From assembly GCF_023276405.1 (NCBI RefSeq), contig NZ_JALRMO010000001.1:5949001-6013000 (forward strand): a DNA stretch of 64,000 nucleotides. Direction: 5' to 3'. Positions 63,008 to 64,000 of this stretch are shown here, piece by piece (positions within the stretch are counted from its first letter, which is position 1; each line of letters starts with the position of its first letter). The stretch is from Paenibacillus hamazuiensis. Lineage in GTDB: Bacteria > Bacillota > Bacilli > Paenibacillales > NBRC-103111. Made by a program: the position numbers and the translations under genes. The notes below the pieces were generated by a model. It saw only the letters and a program-made list of their open reading frames with translations. It was not told where the DNA came from and searched no databases.

Positions 63008-63964
63008 TTACCACTTCGCCCGATAGATCGGCTTATTTTCGAGACCTCGAATCAGAGGGGTCCAGCTTTCCGTTTCAGGGAGAGCATCCAGAGCGTCCTC
63101 CACCATTTGCAGCTTGGCATCGAGCGCATCGATATGATGAAGCGCAACCGCCTCCGCCGTCTGAGGCTGTACCGGGCTTCCCCATTCTCCCAGATTGTGA
63201 TGGGACAAAACGAGATGCTGCAATGCCGTTACCCGCTCCGATTGCAGATTGATCCCGCTCACAAGGGCAGCCTCCGTGATCCAATTGGAAGCCATCGCAA
63301 TATGGCCGATCAGCTTTCCCTGCACACTATAGTCGGATACGATGCCTAATTGGGCTATCATCTCCTCCGGTTTGGCGATATCGTGGAGAGTGATCCCCGC
63401 CCTTAGCAGGTCCGCATTGAGGAACGGCCGCTGCTTGCAAATGAAGTCCGCAATTTCCAGCATCCGCACCATATGATAGGCAAGGCCCGCACAATAAGCA
63501 TGATGATGGGTTTTAGCAGCGGGATAATGCAGCAGCTTCTCTTCCACCTTATTGACGCAAAACGAAACGATGATCTTGATCTGCGTATCCTGGATGCTCT
63601 CCACAGCCTGTTTGATCGTATATACGAGGTCAATGGGACGAATCGGCGCCGTACGGACAAAGTCCGTTAACGATACGCCGTCCTCCGCCGCGGCTTTTCG
63701 CATGCGTATCACTTTCACCTGCGGCTTGTCCCGGTACGTTTGAACGATTCCTTGAACCTTCACCAAGTCCATAGGAAAAAAGGTTTCCTTATCGGTTGGG
63801 CTTACGTCCCAAAGCTTTGCCGGAAGCTGGCCGCTGGCATCGCAGAGGACAATGTCCATGTAATCTTTGGGCGGAGTTGCGTTGGTTTGTTTGATCTCCA
63901 GTTCCTTAAGCAAGTAAAAGCCGATAAATTCGTCTTGGATGGCTAGATTTTTTAATAAGCTCAT
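63008..63964 (-). CDS. yhaM: YhaM-like OB-fold/HD 3'-5' exoribonuclease
   Basis: 318 residues, the length of YhaM. The N-terminal OB fold (FIGFYLLKELEIKQTN ... QLPAKLWDVSP) binds single strands. The HD domain shows HHHAYCAGLAYH and LHDIAKPEEM and a later LSHHNLGEWG. YhaM trims RNA and also DNA 3' ends with Mn or Co. ATG 63964 follows GGGGGG. It is the first gene of the operon with the McrB- and McrC-like genes, 20 bp upstream of the AAA+ start, which suggests a joint role. Confidence 0.88.
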   Translation of the reverse strand: MSLLKNLAIQDEFIGFYLLKELEIKQTNATPPKDYMDIVLCDASGQLPAKLWDVSPTDKETFFPMDLVKVQGIVQTYRDKPQVKVIRMRKAAAEDGVSLTDFVRTAPIRPIDLVYTIKQAVESIQDTQIKIIVSFCVNKVEEKLLHYPAAKTHHHAYCAGLAYHMVRMLEIADFICKQRPFLNADLLRAGITLHDIAKPEEMIAQLGIVSDYSVQGKLIGHIAMASNWITEAALVSGINLQSERVTALQHLVLSHHNLGEWGSPVQPQTAEAVALHHIDALDAKLQMVEDALDALPETESWTPLIRGLENKPIYRAKW

Positions 63965-64000
63965 GTGGTTTCCCCCCTGTGGTGATAAGTATATTATACA

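Overview
The window looks like chromosome from a Paenibacillaceae bacterium (Paenibacillus or Cohnella type). Base composition is moderate to high GC, ribosome binding sites are strong GGAGG types with many TTG/GTG starts, and there are YesM/YesN-type two-component systems next to carbohydrate ABC transporters, a CIRCE element and a CcpA-like cre site. This taxonomic call is an inference from gene content; there is no rRNA or tRNA in the window.

Left third (1-27,850) is mostly housekeeping. Positions 1-4,726 hold a sugar ABC transporter operon (binding protein, two permeases, then a YesM-type histidine kinase running off the left edge), followed by a gene-poor stretch full of short repeats. 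Next come htpG under a perfect CIRCE operator, a divergent M48 membrane metalloprotease and an aldo/keto reductase. A second ABC operon of LplA/LplB/YtcP type (10,549-14,175) lies downstream of its presumed histidine kinase and response regulator. The response regulator is cut inside its AraC-type DNA-binding domain by an IS1634-family element with a 4-bp target duplication. After that lie a Nudix hydrolase, an RtcB RNA ligase gene preceded by a leader-peptide/terminator arrangement, an NrtR-like regulator with an ADP-ribosylglycohydrolase, a decayed PhnB-like gene, a MATE and an MFS transporter.

Middle (27,850-35,660) is an accessory, partly AT-rich stretch. It holds a relict ORF with two in-frame stop codons behind a Shine-Dalgarno-sequestering hairpin, an unknown membrane protein, an unknown secreted protein, a second nearly identical IS1634-family copy, a frameshifted secreted protein, an L,D-transpeptidase and an internally deleted chemotaxis-receptor-like protein.

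Right half (35,687-63,964) reads as a defence-rich region. It has a complete Wadjet jetABCD operon (anti-plasmid SMC complex plus JetD nuclease), a zeta-toxin type toxin/antitoxin pair, a Fic protein, a ~1,960-residue DUF4011-helicase-Vsr-DUF3320 protein of the Hhe type, a DEDDh exonuclease, and a McrB-like AAA+ plus McrC-like (DUF2357/PD-(D/E)XK) pair behind a YhaM-like HD nuclease gene. Mixed in are a GH2 glycosidase with a SpoT-like HD protein and several proteins of unknown function. I did not see CRISPR arrays, rRNA, tRNA or phage structural genes. The items most worth following are the rtcB leader, the 304-bp jetC-jetD gap, the three-repeat operator in front of nrtR, and the YhaM/McrBC-like operon.
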